Assembly (NCBI RefSeq): GCF_005144865.1 | Contig: NZ_SWFM01000009.1 | Location: 1-64,000 of the forward strand | Length of the DNA stretch: 64,000 bases | Direction: 5' to 3' | DNA from: Guptibacillus hwajinpoensis | GTDB lineage: Bacteria; Bacillota; Bacilli; Bacillales; Guptibacillaceae | Part shown: positions 1 through 8,381 of the stretch, piece after piece | Numbering within the stretch: the first letter of the stretch is position 1 | How the letters are laid out: each line of letters starts with the position of its first letter | Position numbers and translations under genes: made by a program | The notes under the pieces: model-generated | What the model was told of the DNA's origin: nothing | Databases searched by the model: none | What the model saw: the letters and a program-made list of their open reading frames with translations, nothing else

Positions 1-41
1 CCAGCGTTCGTCCTGAGCCAGGATCAAACTCTCCGATAGAA
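1..41 (-). rRNA. 16S rRNA, 5' end only
   Basis: The reverse complement carries the universal 5' start of 16S rRNA (AGAGTTTGATCCTGGCTCAG), preceded by TCTATCGG. Only about the first 41 nt are inside the window; the gene continues leftwards. It follows the tRNA array on the same strand, so this is the head of an rRNA operon. The exact mature 5' end is approximate. Confidence 0.95.
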
Positions 42-159
42 AGCTTAATCTAGCTTTTAAAACAATGTTTTGTTTCCGTAGAAACAACTACTTACATGGC
101 GTTTCGTTCAGTTTTCAAAGATCGATTTCTCTTTCGTTGCTGTTTTCAGCGACCAAATC

Positions 160-189
160 ATCATATCATGTAAGATTTATGCTTGTCAA
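160..189 (-). promoter_or_regulatory. rRNA operon promoter between tRNA-Ile and 16S
   Basis: On the minus strand a perfect -35 TTGACA (184-189) is followed after 18 bp by -10 TATGAT (160-165). Downstream, the leader contains TTTGAAAACTGAACG, resembling the boxA-type leader of Bacillus rRNA operons. This would let 16S be transcribed independently of the tRNA promoter at 1385-1413. Direct sequence match; activity is inferred. Confidence 0.8.
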
Positions 190-208
190 CAACTTTTTTT
201 AGGAAAGA

Positions 209-285
<77 letters not shown>

Positions 286-293
286 ATCTTAAT

Positions 294-367
294 TGGAGCG
301 GGTGATGGGGATCGAACCCACGACATCAGCTTGGAAGGCTGAGGTTTTACCACTAAACTACACCCGC
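294..367 (-). tRNA. tRNA-Gly (TCC)
   Basis: 74-nt cloverleaf with encoded CCA; acceptor GCGGGTG/CACCCGC; anticodon loop CTTCCAA reads TCC. Confidence 0.96.
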
Positions 368-375
368 GAAATCAA

Positions 376-452
376 TGGTCGGGAAGACAGGATTTGAACC
401 TGCGACCCCTTGGTCCCAAACCAAGTGCTCTACCAAGCTGAGCTACTTCCCG
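376..452 (-). tRNA. tRNA-Pro (TGG)
   Basis: 77-nt cloverleaf with encoded CCA; acceptor CGGGAAG/CTTCCCG; anticodon loop TTTGGGA reads TGG. Confidence 0.96.
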
Positions 453-473
453 ACATTTATTTAAGTAAGAAAA

Positions 474-550
<77 letters not shown>

Positions 551-560
551 ATATTATATT

Positions 561-646
561 TGGTGCGGTTGAGAGGACTCGAACCTCCACGGGGTTTCCC
601 CCACTAGCCCCTCAAGCTAGCGCGTCTGCCATTCCGCCACAACCGC
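561..646 (-). tRNA. tRNA-Leu (GAG)
   Basis: 86-nt class II tRNA with long variable arm and encoded CCA; acceptor GCGGTTG/CAACCGC; anticodon loop CTTGAGG reads GAG. Confidence 0.96.
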
Positions 647-681
647 ACATCGTTACTTGATTTAAACTATTATAAAAGAAT

Positions 682-766
682 TGGTGCGGGTGAAGGGACT
701 TGAACCCCCACGTCGTAAGACACTAGATCCTAAGTCTAGCGCGTCTGCCAATTCCGCCACACCCGC
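682..766 (-). tRNA. tRNA-Leu (TAG)
   Basis: 85-nt class II tRNA with encoded CCA; acceptor GCGGGTG/CACCCGC; anticodon loop CTTAGGA reads TAG. A second leucine isoacceptor directly next to tRNA-Leu(GAG). Confidence 0.96.
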
Positions 767-773
767 AAATAAG

Positions 774-849
774 TGGTGAGCCATGAAGGACTCGAACCTT
801 CGACCCTCTGATTAAAAGTCAGATGCTCTACCAACTGAGCTAATGGCTC
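774..849 (-). tRNA. tRNA-Lys (TTT)
   Basis: 76-nt cloverleaf with encoded CCA; acceptor GAGCCAT/ATGGCTC; anticodon loop CTTTTAA reads TTT. Confidence 0.96.
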
Positions 850-853
850 AACA

Positions 854-928
854 TGGCTGGGCTAGCTGGATTCGAACCAGCGCATGACGGAATCAAAATC
901 CGTTGCCTTACCGCTTGGCTATAGCCCA
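854..928 (-). tRNA. tRNA-Gln (TTG)
   Basis: 75-nt cloverleaf with encoded CCA; acceptor TGGGCTA/TAGCCCA; anticodon loop TTTTGAT reads TTG. Confidence 0.96.
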
Positions 929-965
929 ACAATTTATATAATCAGGATTGCTTTTTTAAAGTTAA

Positions 966-1041
966 TGGCGGTCTCGACGGGAATCGAACCCGCGATCTCC
1001 TGCGTGACAGGCAGGCATGTTAACCGCTACACCACGAGACC
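966..1041 (-). tRNA. tRNA-Asp (GTC)
   Basis: 76-nt cloverleaf with encoded CCA; acceptor GGTCTCG/CGAGACC; anticodon loop CTGTCAC reads GTC. Confidence 0.96.
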
Positions 1042-1091
1042 TCTATAACTGATTACATATCATGTTGATGAAACAAGTATTAAAAATAAGT

Positions 1092-1166
1092 TGGTGACCC
1101 GTACGGGATTCGAACCCGTGATACCGCCGTGAAAGGGCGGTGTCTTAACCACTTGACCAACGGGCC
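1092..1166 (-). tRNA. tRNA-Glu (TTC)
   Basis: 75-nt cloverleaf with encoded CCA; acceptor GGCCCGT/ACGGGTC with one G-U pair; anticodon loop CTTTCAC reads TTC. Confidence 0.95.
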
Positions 1167-1173
1167 ATAAAAA

Positions 1174-1264
1174 TGGCGGAGAAGGAGGGATTTGAACCCT
1201 CGCGCCGCTTGCGCGACCTACACCCTTAGCAGGGGCGCCCCTTCAGCCACTTGGGTACTTCTCC
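1174..1264 (-). tRNA. tRNA-Ser (GCT)
   Basis: 91-nt class II tRNA with long variable arm and encoded CCA; acceptor GGAGAAG/CTTCTCC; anticodon loop CTGCTAA reads GCT. Confidence 0.96.
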
Positions 1265-1267
1265 GTT

Positions 1268-1342
1268 TGGCTCCACAGGTAGGATTCGAACCTACGACCG
1301 ATCGGTTAACAGCCGATAGCTCTACCACTGAGCTACTGTGGA
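1268..1342 (-). tRNA. tRNA-Asn (GTT)
   Basis: 75-nt cloverleaf with encoded CCA; acceptor TCCACAG/CTGTGGA; anticodon loop CTGTTAA reads GTT. First gene of the array. Confidence 0.96.
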
Positions 1343-1384
1343 ATAATATGTGTTTTGTCGTCTCCGTTATCGGCGACATTTAAT

Positions 1385-1413
1385 ATAATATCGCATCCAG
1401 CAATCAAAGTCAA
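1385..1413 (-). promoter_or_regulatory. Promoter of the tRNA array
   Basis: Minus-strand -35 TTGACT (1408-1413), 17-bp spacer and -10 TATTAT (1385-1390), preceded by an A/T-rich stretch that resembles an UP element. It lies about 40 bp before tRNA-Asn and reads through twelve tRNAs toward 16S. Confidence 0.75.
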
Positions 1414-1519
1414 CAGTTTTTAATAAATTTCTTAATCTGTTATGTAAGTGATTTGGACACGCTCTCCGAAGAGACTTTATTAATTTACCACATACCTTAA
1501 GGAGCGTCAATGACAAGTT

Positions 1520-1972
1520 TCAAGAAATTTTGCGTAACCTGCCTCTGCACCTGCCGCATACGTATTTCGATGTATCCATTCTTCTCTTTCTCTTATACCT
1601 TGTCTTACAGTTTCGACATTCATATAGGTGTTTCCATTTCTCTATTCGCTTTTGACCAGGGACTACCTGACAGTAGCGCGAGCCCCCAACTTGCTTTAGT
1701 AATTTTTTAAAGTCCTGATCCTGATGCTTATATCCTTTATGTTGAAGATGTAAATGATAGTGGCAGAGCTCATGCTTAATGATCCCAATAAGTTCTTCCA
1801 TACCAAATTGATCAAAGTGCTTTTTATTAAACTCAAGATTATGAGAACGCAGTAAGTAACGTCCGCCTGTTGTTCTTAACCTTGAATTGAAAGTTGCAGT
1901 GTGATTAAAAGACAGCCCAAACCATTCTTGTGAGATTGATTCGACTAGTTTTTGCAAATCCTCATCCTTCAC
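1520..1972 (-). CDS. ydcK: SprT-like zinc metalloprotease-fold protein (YdcK family)
   Basis: 150-aa protein with the HELCHYHLH metal-binding signature in its middle and a C-terminal zinc-ribbon-like part (CRNC ... CGRC), as in SprT/YdcK proteins. The family has a metalloprotease-like fold; the function in Bacillus is not established. An in-frame ATG lies at 2017, but the GTG at 1972 has a good AGGTGAG ribosome site six bases upstream and gives the usual family length of about 150 aa, so it is preferred. It sits between the tRNA array and cmpA, as its relative does in B. subtilis. Confidence 0.85.
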   Translation of the reverse strand: MKDEDLQKLVESISQEWFGLSFNHTATFNSRLRTTGGRYLLRSHNLEFNKKHFDQFGMEELIGIIKHELCHYHLHLQHKGYKHQDQDFKKLLKQVGGSRYCQVVPGQKRIEKWKHLYECRNCKTRYKRKRRMDTSKYVCGRCRGRLRKIS

Positions 1973-2072
1973 ATTCTCACCTCTTAACTTATTGAACACA
2001 TACAAGCAGCGTCTCATAAACTAATTTACAACATCATTAAGAAAGTGTCATCTACTAAAGGAGGAGATTCTG

Positions 2073-2186
2073 ATGCCTGTCTGGTTTAAAAGACAGCTAA
2101 AGCAAGCATATCTCGATAAAGACCGTCGTCAAATCAAACTATTAAACCAATGCTGGTTTTTTTATAAAAGAAAACACCGCCCCTGA
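2073..2186 (+). CDS. cmpA: Cortex morphogenetic protein CmpA (37 aa)
   Basis: Small plus-strand ORF beginning MPVWFKRQLKQAYLDKD and ending LLNQCWFFYKRKHRP, preceded by a strong AAAGGAGGAG site. The length of 37 aa, the basic/aromatic composition, the LLNQCWFFY block and the position between the SprT-like gene and tex all fit CmpA, the sporulation protein that helps monitor spore envelope assembly and acts with ClpXP on SpoIVA. Identification is from remembered family features and synteny. The 3' end runs into the putative tex terminator region. Because it is so short it is easily missed. Confidence 0.88.
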   Translation: MPVWFKRQLKQAYLDKDRRQIKLLNQCWFFYKRKHRP

Positions 2187-2195
2187 GGGCAGCGC

Positions 2196-4370
2196 TTATG
2201 AAGGATTGAGCATCGTAAGGGCGATTCGCTCTCTTTTTAAATCAACGCTATCTACCCAAACCGTTACAACTTGTCCTACATGGACGACCTCCATTGGGTT
2301 TTTCACAAATTTATTCGTTAGTTTCGATATGTGAACAAGCCCATCTTGTTTTACACCTATATCTACAAAGGCTCCAAAGTCCACCACATTACGTACTGTC
2401 CCTTCAAGCTCCATCCCCTGCTCAAGGTCTTCCATCTTAAGAACATCCGTTTTTAAAATAGGCTGGGACAGTTCATCCCGTGGATCTCTTCCTGGTTTAC
2501 GAAGGGAAGCTACAATATCTTCAAGCGTCAATTCCCCAATATCAAGCTGTGCTGCAGTGTCTTTAATTCTGAGAGAGGCAAGTGACTCCACGAGTTTTTC
2601 AGAGCCAATATCCTCAGGCTTACAATTCAATTGTGCTAGAAGTGCTTTGGTCACATCATAACTTTCAGGGTGTATTTCTGTTTGATCAAGAGGTTGCTTT
2701 CCTCCCATAATCCTAAGAAATCCAATACATTGTTCATATGTTTTAGCGCCAAGTCTCGGCACCTTCTTCAACTGGACACGACTTGTAAACTTTCCTTCTT
2801 CATCTCGTTTTTTAACAATATTCGTTGCCACCGCTCGCGACAGACCAGCTACATATTGAAGAAGCGATACCGATGCCGTGTTTACATTAACTCCAACCTG
2901 GTTAACTGCCGTCTCAACTACAAAAGTAAGCTGATCATTTAACTTCTTCTGAGATACATCATGTTGATATTGTCCTACCCCAACTGATTTTGGATCAATC
3001 TTCACGAGTTCGGCGAGTGGATCCTGAATTCTTCTTGCAATTGAAACCGCAGAACGTTCTTCAACCTGTAGAGATGGAAATTCCTCTCTTGCTAGGTCTG
3101 ATGCAGAATAAACGCTTGCTCCAGCTTCGTTTACGATTAAATAAGCTAATTCCAAATCCACTTCTTTAATAACGTTAGCAATAAATTGCTCAGTTTCACG
3201 AGAAGCCGTTCCATTCCCAATCGCAATCATTTCGATATCATAGTCATTAATCATCTTCTTTACGATTGCCGTCGATTTATCCACCTCTGATCTTGGAGGT
3301 GTAGGATAGATGACTGCAACGGTCAACATTTTCCCAGTATCATCTACCACAGCTAACTTACACCCTGTACGATAGGCAGGATCTACACCGAGTACTCGCT
3401 TACCTTTGAGTGGAGGCTGCAATAAAAGGTGCTTTAAATTCTCTGAAAAAATATGAATAGCCTGATCTTCAGCTTTTTCTGTTAACTCTTTACGTATTTC
3501 TCTTTCAACAGATGGCTGAATGAGACGCTTATAGCTGTCTACCAATGCTTCCTCTAGAAGATCAACACAAGTCTTGTGATGAATATGAATCGTTTTTCTC
3601 CTTAGATAATCATGGATTGAATCTATAGGCGGTGTAACGGAAGCACGTATAATTCCTTCTTTTTCACCTCTATTGATTGCTAGAATACGGTGAGGAACGA
3701 TTTTCGAAATCCCTTCCTCGTACGCATAATACATTTCAAAGATTTGCTTCGGATCATCTTCCTCTGATTTCACAGCCGTTTGGAGAAGACCATATTGAAA
3801 GGTCTTTGAACGAATCCACTTTCTAGCTTCAGCATCATCTGAAATCCATTCTGCAATAACGTCTCTCGCTCCCTGAAGAGCGTCTTCAATGGATGTAACA
3901 TCATTCTCTTCTGATAGAAAGTTAACTGCTTCTTCAGATGGTTCCTGATCTCCCACAGTCATAATCCATTTAGCTAGGGGTTCTAACCCCTTTTCTTTTG
4001 CAATCGTCGCTTTTGTCCGCTTTTTTTGCTTATAAGGACGATAAAGATCTTCTACCTCTTGGAGCTTTGTTGCTTTCACAAGTTGTGCCTTCAATTCATC
4101 TGTTAATTTATCTTGTTCTTGAATAAGGCGAATCACTTCTTCTTTACGGTTCTCAAGGTTTTGCAAGTAAGTCCATGCTTCCTGGATATCTCTAAGCTGC
4201 ACTTCATCTAGACCACCAGTAAGTTCCTTACGATACCGCGCTATAAAAGGGACCGTATTACCACCATCTAAAAGAGTGATCACTTCTCGCACACTGCGCT
4301 CCGCAATATTCAAGTTTTGTGCTACTTTATGAAAATGTTCCGCCTGTTGTTTGTCTGCCGTAATTCCCAA
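2196..4370 (-). CDS. tex: Tex family RNA-binding transcription accessory protein
   Basis: About 724 aa with the full Tex layout: N-terminal helical HTH-like part, a YqgF/RuvX-like nuclease fold in the middle (GKRVLGVDPAYRTGCK and IGNGTASRETE), a helix-hairpin-helix region (NTASVSLLQYVAGLS), and a C-terminal S1 RNA-binding domain (GMELEGTVRNVVDFGAFVDI). Tex proteins bind nucleic acid and influence transcription. The first ATG (4376) is only two bases from AAGGAGG; the TTG two codons later (4370) has the usual seven-base spacing and is likely the real start. A weak hairpin with a U-rich tail follows the stop inside the end of cmpA. Confidence 0.93.
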   Translation of the reverse strand: MGITADKQQAEHFHKVAQNLNIAERSVREVITLLDGGNTVPFIARYRKELTGGLDEVQLRDIQEAWTYLQNLENRKEEVIRLIQEQDKLTDELKAQLVKATKLQEVEDLYRPYKQKKRTKATIAKEKGLEPLAKWIMTVGDQEPSEEAVNFLSEENDVTSIEDALQGARDVIAEWISDDAEARKWIRSKTFQYGLLQTAVKSEEDDPKQIFEMYYAYEEGISKIVPHRILAINRGEKEGIIRASVTPPIDSIHDYLRRKTIHIHHKTCVDLLEEALVDSYKRLIQPSVEREIRKELTEKAEDQAIHIFSENLKHLLLQPPLKGKRVLGVDPAYRTGCKLAVVDDTGKMLTVAVIYPTPPRSEVDKSTAIVKKMINDYDIEMIAIGNGTASRETEQFIANVIKEVDLELAYLIVNEAGASVYSASDLAREEFPSLQVEERSAVSIARRIQDPLAELVKIDPKSVGVGQYQHDVSQKKLNDQLTFVVETAVNQVGVNVNTASVSLLQYVAGLSRAVATNIVKKRDEEGKFTSRVQLKKVPRLGAKTYEQCIGFLRIMGGKQPLDQTEIHPESYDVTKALLAQLNCKPEDIGSEKLVESLASLRIKDTAAQLDIGELTLEDIVASLRKPGRDPRDELSQPILKTDVLKMEDLEQGMELEGTVRNVVDFGAFVDIGVKQDGLVHISKLTNKFVKNPMEVVHVGQVVTVWVDSVDLKRERIALTMLNPS

Positions 4371-4453
4371 AACCATTCCTCCTTAGGAGCATTTCAATAA
4401 TAGTATAAGTTTACCGAATAAAAGGTCTCGTTAAAAGTCCTCCTTAATAAAAT

Positions 4454-4564
4454 GGTTCTTTTTGTAAACATTGTTGCTATAAGAATGGATGTGATTTCCG
4501 CTTCAGCTAAGTTTGGTTCTTTACACAATCTTTTTCAAAAGCAACAATCTTTGAGAAAAGAACC
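4454..4564 (-). repeat. MITE-like repeat, copy A (core deleted)
   Basis: 111-bp element bounded by inverted ends: left GGTTCTTTTTGTAAACATTG, right CAATCTTTGAGAAAAGAACC. The ends match copies B-E, but nearly the whole GC-rich hairpin core is missing; only GATTTCCGCTTCAGC remains. The ends carry paired changes relative to the other copies (GGTTC/GAACC instead of GGCTC/GAGCC), so the inverted pairing is kept. It lies between tex and rsbX. Confidence 0.8.
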
Positions 4565-4670
4565 ATTATAATAGAGATAACATCCATTCTCGGCTCACAG
4601 AAACATATTGATACCACGTACAATGAGTCTAAATCACGCAATGAATTAAGTCCCGCCTATGATCAAAACA

Positions 4671-4706
4671 AAAAAGCTCTTCCCTATAGATGAGGAAGAG
4701 CTTTTT
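4671..4706 (-). terminator. Terminator of the sigB operon
   Basis: Perfect 13-bp stem AAAAAGCTCTTCC/GGAAGAGCTTTTT with an 8-nt loop, overlapping the last codon of rsbX; T-rich on the minus strand. Confidence 0.85.
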
Positions 4707-5307
4707 AAACGGTTTTCCCTACAAGCAGGGTAATGTCGTCATTTGTTGACGGAAGTGAATCTGTTAAATGTTGAAAGGACTCTTGTACTGAATCAAAACG
4801 AGCAACCATTGCATAGTTTTTTGAACTGATTTGGACGCCGTCAGAATATGTGACGAATGAAGATCCTGATGGATAATCAATTGTTTGTACCTTTACTTTC
4901 TGAAGCTTTCCAGATAAATATCCAGAGTATGAAATCGGGCGATTAATGCGTCCGTCGGGTAGATAGATGATTAAGTTAATATTGCCGATGCCGCTAAATT
5001 CCATCTGTCTAGTTTCCAGATCAAGCTTAAAAACAGACAGAACGCAACCTCGCTTCCCTCTCATCTCTTCGTTTGCACGTTTCATTAAAGATTCAACATC
5101 TTCATCTTGATGCTCTTTTACTACATTAATAGCTGCGAGAGATGAATCTTTAGCCATATCTCCACTTCCAAGACCATCAGCAACTGCACAAATAAAATAT
5201 TCAGAGGTCTCCGCTACATAATAGCTATCTCCACACATCTGATTGCCAGCTTTTGGTTTCTGATAAGCTGCTACAGTGAGCTGTTTAAAATCATGATGGT
5301 GAATCAT
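4705..5307 (-). CDS. rsbX: Phosphoserine phosphatase RsbX
   Basis: 200-aa PP2C-type phosphatase with the acidic metal-binding motifs GDSYY, VADGLGSGD, YSDGVQ and the terminal DDITLL. In B. subtilis RsbX dephosphorylates RsbS and RsbR and resets the stressosome. It is the last gene of the operon, two bases after the sigB stop, with its own GGAGG site. The length matches known RsbX (about 199 aa), which is shorter than RsbU because it lacks an N-terminal RsbT-binding domain. Confidence 0.93.
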   Translation of the reverse strand: MIHHHDFKQLTVAAYQKPKAGNQMCGDSYYVAETSEYFICAVADGLGSGDMAKDSSLAAINVVKEHQDEDVESLMKRANEEMRGKRGCVLSVFKLDLETRQMEFSGIGNINLIIYLPDGRINRPISYSGYLSGKLQKVKVQTIDYPSGSSFVTYSDGVQISSKNYAMVARFDSVQESFQHLTDSLPSTNDDITLLVGKTV

Positions 5308-5309
5308 AG

Positions 5310-6101
5310 CTAGAAGGCCTCCGTAGGTTCTATCCGAATGGCTTGTCTAAGTTTCTCAAGTGCTCTACGCTGCAAACGGGATACGTGCATCTGTGAAATA
5401 CCTAGTTTCTCTCCAGTTTCTTTCTGGCTCATGTTCTCGAAATAAGTACAATTGAGAATTTCCTGTTCTCGCTCCGTTAGAACAGCGAAGGCTTTCTTAA
5501 GAAGCATTTGCTGATCAACTAAATCAAAACCTTGCTCTTGATCACCAACAAGATCCAAGAGAGTTACTGTACTACCTTCCTGGTCAGCTTCAATTGAACT
5601 ATCTACTGACAGCGCCTGGTAGCTCTTGCCCATTTCCATCGTCTCAAGGACTTCTTCTTCAGAAACGTTCAAGTACTCAGCAAGCTCATCAACCTTAGGA
5701 GAACGTTGCAATTCATTTGTTAGTTCTTCAACGGCCTTCTTAATACGTGGACCGAGCTCTTTAATTCTTCTTGGTACATGAACACTCCACGTTTTATCAC
5801 GAATAAAACGTTTAATTTCACCAACAATTGTTGGAACAGCAAACGATTCAAAGCTTCTACCAAACTCTGGGTCATAGCGACGCAGGGCGGCTAGCAATCC
5901 GATCATCCCAACTTGTGCTAGATCATCATGTATGCTTTTCCCTTTGGAAAACTTACGTGCAAGTGATTGAACAAGATCCTGATACCTTTCAACTAGTTTC
6001 AGTTGAACGACTTCATCAGTAGGATCGTTCTGATATTGTTCAATCCACTCATATACTTCATTGTTGTTATTATTGCGGGGATGAGGAGATTGTGTCGGCA
6101 T
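5310..6101 (-). CDS. sigB: General stress sigma factor SigB
   Basis: 263-aa sigma-70 family protein. Region 2 is clear (HDDLAQVGMIGLLAALRRYD, then IKRFIRDKTWSVHVPRR), region 3 follows, and region 4 has the helix-turn-helix ETGEKLGISQMHVSRLQ. Length and operon position match B. subtilis SigB (264 aa). The start overlaps the 3' end of rsbW by 32 bp with GGGGTGG upstream. It directs RNA polymerase to general stress promoters and is held inactive by RsbW. Confidence 0.96.
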   Translation of the reverse strand: MPTQSPHPRNNNNNEVYEWIEQYQNDPTDEVVQLKLVERYQDLVQSLARKFSKGKSIHDDLAQVGMIGLLAALRRYDPEFGRSFESFAVPTIVGEIKRFIRDKTWSVHVPRRIKELGPRIKKAVEELTNELQRSPKVDELAEYLNVSEEEVLETMEMGKSYQALSVDSSIEADQEGSTVTLLDLVGDQEQGFDLVDQQMLLKKAFAVLTEREQEILNCTYFENMSQKETGEKLGISQMHVSRLQRRALEKLRQAIRIEPTEAF

Positions 6102-6552
6102 CTACTTCCACCCCATCTCTATGGAGAAACTTCGTCATCATAACAACTACTCCGTCCTCTCCACTGATTTCCACTTTATCCATCAGCGATTCAATCAGAA
6201 AGAGACCTAGTCCTCCCTCACTGAGTTGTTCCACAGACTTATCACTATCAACCGGCCCTAACTTCTCTGAAACCTTTGTGTAATCGAAGCTTTGACCACG
6301 GTCAAGTACCATCATTTCAAGACGGTCTTCATAGATTCCAAAACCAATTGTAATTTGTCCCTTTTCATCTTCCTTATAGGCATGATTAACTGCATTCGTA
6401 CACGCTTCTGATAGGGCAATTTTAATGTCTTCAATTTCATCATACGAATAACCCATACGGTTTGCGATACCAGACACCGTTAATCTTGTAACACCAACAA
6501 ACTCTGCCTGAGCAGGGATTTTCATTTCAACGAAATCTGAAATGTTAATCAC
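6070..6552 (-). CDS. rsbW: Anti-sigma-B factor and kinase RsbW
   Basis: 160-aa GHKL-family protein. The N box (ALSEACTNAVNHA), G1 box (VLDRGQSFD) and G2 box (EGGLGLFLIESLMD) are visible. RsbW binds SigB and phosphorylates RsbV. The GTG start overlaps the rsbV stop (GTGA) with AAAGGGGGG upstream, indicating translational coupling. Confidence 0.96.
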   Translation of the reverse strand: MINISDFVEMKIPAQAEFVGVTRLTVSGIANRMGYSYDEIEDIKIALSEACTNAVNHAYKEDEKGQITIGFGIYEDRLEMMVLDRGQSFDYTKVSEKLGPVDSDKSVEQLSEGGLGLFLIESLMDKVEISGEDGVVVMMTKFLHRDGVEVDADTISSSPQ

Positions 6553-6878
6553 TTGGATCCCCCCTTTACGTCTTCGATATCGATCACTTCATCAAGACCT
6601 GTGATTTCAAAGAGACGCTGAACGCGTGAAGTCATACCAGTCAATTTAATCGAGCTACCGTGCTCTTTAGATGATTTAAGTGCACCTACGAACACACCTA
6701 ATCCAGTGCTGTCCATATAGTTAACATCACCAAGATGAACTAGCGTTTCGTGACCTTCTTTTCCGGTTAGCGGAAGCAAAGCTTCGCGTAGCTGTGGTGC
6801 TGTATAAGCATCTATTTCTCCAGCTATATGTAAATGATGTGTATTCTCATGATCTTCTTGTTTGATCTGTAAATTCAT
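6549..6878 (-). CDS. rsbV: Anti-anti-sigma factor RsbV
   Basis: 109-aa single STAS domain with the conserved phospho-acceptor serine in NYMDSTGLGVFVGALK. Unphosphorylated RsbV binds RsbW and frees SigB. A sigma-B promoter sits immediately upstream (6930-6956), so rsbV-rsbW-sigB-rsbX can be autoregulated as in B. subtilis. Confidence 0.96.
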   Translation of the reverse strand: MNLQIKQEDHENTHHLHIAGEIDAYTAPQLREALLPLTGKEGHETLVHLGDVNYMDSTGLGVFVGALKSSKEHGSSIKLTGMTSRVQRLFEITGLDEVIDIEDVKGGSK

Positions 6879-6929
6879 AACATTACCCCCTGTAGGTTGT
6901 TCAAATAATAAATAATATCATTATTTCCT

Positions 6930-6956
6930 TATTCCACTAGCTGAGAAAAGTTAAAC
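6930..6956 (-). promoter_or_regulatory. Sigma-B dependent promoter before rsbV
   Basis: Minus-strand GTTTAA (6951-6956), a 15-bp spacer and GGAATA (6930-6935) match the sigma-B consensus (GTTTAA, 12-15 bp, GGGWAW). The -35 element overlaps the stop codon of rsbU. The position is the same as the autoregulatory PB promoter in B. subtilis. Confidence 0.82.
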
Positions 6957-7961
6957 CTCTCGTCGCAAAATTACCAGTGTGAAGTCATCACGAAGTTCAA
7001 ACTCTTGTAACCGCTCAAGCTCTCTATACACTTCATCTACGATTTCCTGAGCTGAAAGGTGAATATATTTACGAATCATTGCAACAATCTCATCTCGCTC
7101 AATAAAACCATCACTAGAACGACACTCCGTTACACCATCAGATAGCATAATAACCATATCATTCCCATGTAAGACACGCTGATATTCCTGATATGATGTT
7201 TTTTTAGAAACACCAAGAACTAGTCCTTTTGTAAATAACTCTTCAAATTCATCTTTCTCTGCATCGTAAAAAAAGCCCGGCTCATGACCGGCGCCAGCAT
7301 AATAAAATGAATGGACCCTTGGATCGTACAATCCGTAGAACATTGTAATAAACATATTAGGATCTACATTTTGCTCTACCACTCGATTAAGGTTCTCAAG
7401 AACCGCTCCTGGTTGCATACGCTGTTCAGGTGCACTATCCATTGTGTATTTAATCATGCTCATACATAAAGCTGCAGGGATACCTTTTCCGATTACATCA
7501 GCAATTGCTACACTCATGCAATTATTTTCATCCTGAACAAAATGGTAGTAATCCCCGCTCATCTTCTGAGCAGGCTTACTAATGGCACCAATATCAAGAC
7601 CATTGACATCAGGCTTATCACCCGCCAACAACGTTTGCTGCATATTAGCAGCAATTTCAATTTCTGATTCAAGCTGTTGTTGACGGCTTCGAAGACTCTG
7701 ATGCTCCCTATATGCAAATCCATAACCAATCATCATCTCTAACAAAAAATCATAAGAGTTTTTAAGTGGCTGAGGAATATCAGGAAATAGTTCTTCAAGT
7801 ACACTCACATGAAGGCTAACAGCTTCTTCAGGGGAAATTTTTTGTTCAATCATTTTCCTGCTAAACTGCTGTCCTTTGTAAAGCGTTTGCTCTGACTGCT
7901 CTTGTAAATAGTTCTCTAAAATAGATTTGTATTTTTGATATTGAAGATCTCGGTCATCCAT
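6951..7961 (-). CDS. rsbU: RsbV-P phosphatase RsbU
   Basis: 336 aa: N-terminal helical RsbT-binding domain (about residues 1-85), a linker helix, then a PP2C-like phosphatase (about 120-336) with SGDYYHF, ADVIGKGIPAALCMSM, GAGHEPGF, SDGVTE and the terminal DDFTLVI. RsbT released from the stressosome activates it to dephosphorylate RsbV. Start ATG at 7961 has AAGGAGG nine bases upstream. Confidence 0.96.
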   Translation of the reverse strand: MDDRDLQYQKYKSILENYLQEQSEQTLYKGQQFSRKMIEQKISPEEAVSLHVSVLEELFPDIPQPLKNSYDFLLEMMIGYGFAYREHQSLRSRQQQLESEIEIAANMQQTLLAGDKPDVNGLDIGAISKPAQKMSGDYYHFVQDENNCMSVAIADVIGKGIPAALCMSMIKYTMDSAPEQRMQPGAVLENLNRVVEQNVDPNMFITMFYGLYDPRVHSFYYAGAGHEPGFFYDAEKDEFEELFTKGLVLGVSKKTSYQEYQRVLHGNDMVIMLSDGVTECRSSDGFIERDEIVAMIRKYIHLSAQEIVDEVYRELERLQEFELRDDFTLVILRREV

Positions 7962-7976
7962 AGTGGCCTATCCTCC

Positions 7977-8378
7977 TTAACGGAGCCATTTAATAGAAGT
8001 TATAATTGTTCCTTCATTTTCTTTCGAATCAATCGTAAACTCGTCCATTAAGCGTTTAACACCTGGAAGACCTGCTCCAAGACCACCCGAGGTGGTAAAA
8101 CCATCTTCCATTACTTTCCTTATGTCTTTGATTCCAGGACCTGAGTCAGACGCTTCGATTTTAAGTCCTAATTTACCACCGTTTTCCACACGTTCAATGG
8201 CAACTTCGCCATTTCCAGCATAAAGGTATATGTTACGTGCGAGTTCGGAGATTGCAGTTGTAATTCGCGCCTGGTCGACTGTGCCAAACCCGAGTTCTTT
8301 AGCAATATTTCTACCCGACTGCCTCGCCTTAACTATATCCCATTCATTTCGAACTTCCACACAGGATTGGATATTCAT
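7977..8378 (-). CDS. rsbT: Serine/threonine kinase RsbT
   Basis: 133-aa GHKL kinase with ISELARNIYLYA (N box), ASDSGPGI and GLGAGLPGVKRLMDEF. RsbT phosphorylates RsbR and RsbS in the stressosome and, once released, switches on RsbU. It lies three bases after rsbS; strong GGGGGG site. Length matches B. subtilis RsbT (133 aa). Confidence 0.96.
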   Translation of the reverse strand: MNIQSCVEVRNEWDIVKARQSGRNIAKELGFGTVDQARITTAISELARNIYLYAGNGEVAIERVENGGKLGLKIEASDSGPGIKDIRKVMEDGFTTSGGLGAGLPGVKRLMDEFTIDSKENEGTIITSIKWLR

Positions 8379-8381
8379 AGC

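Noticed and set aside
1192..1383. ORF over the tRNA-Ser and tRNA-Asn genes
   Set aside because: Antisense to tRNA genes; tRNA clusters often give spurious ORFs of this kind.
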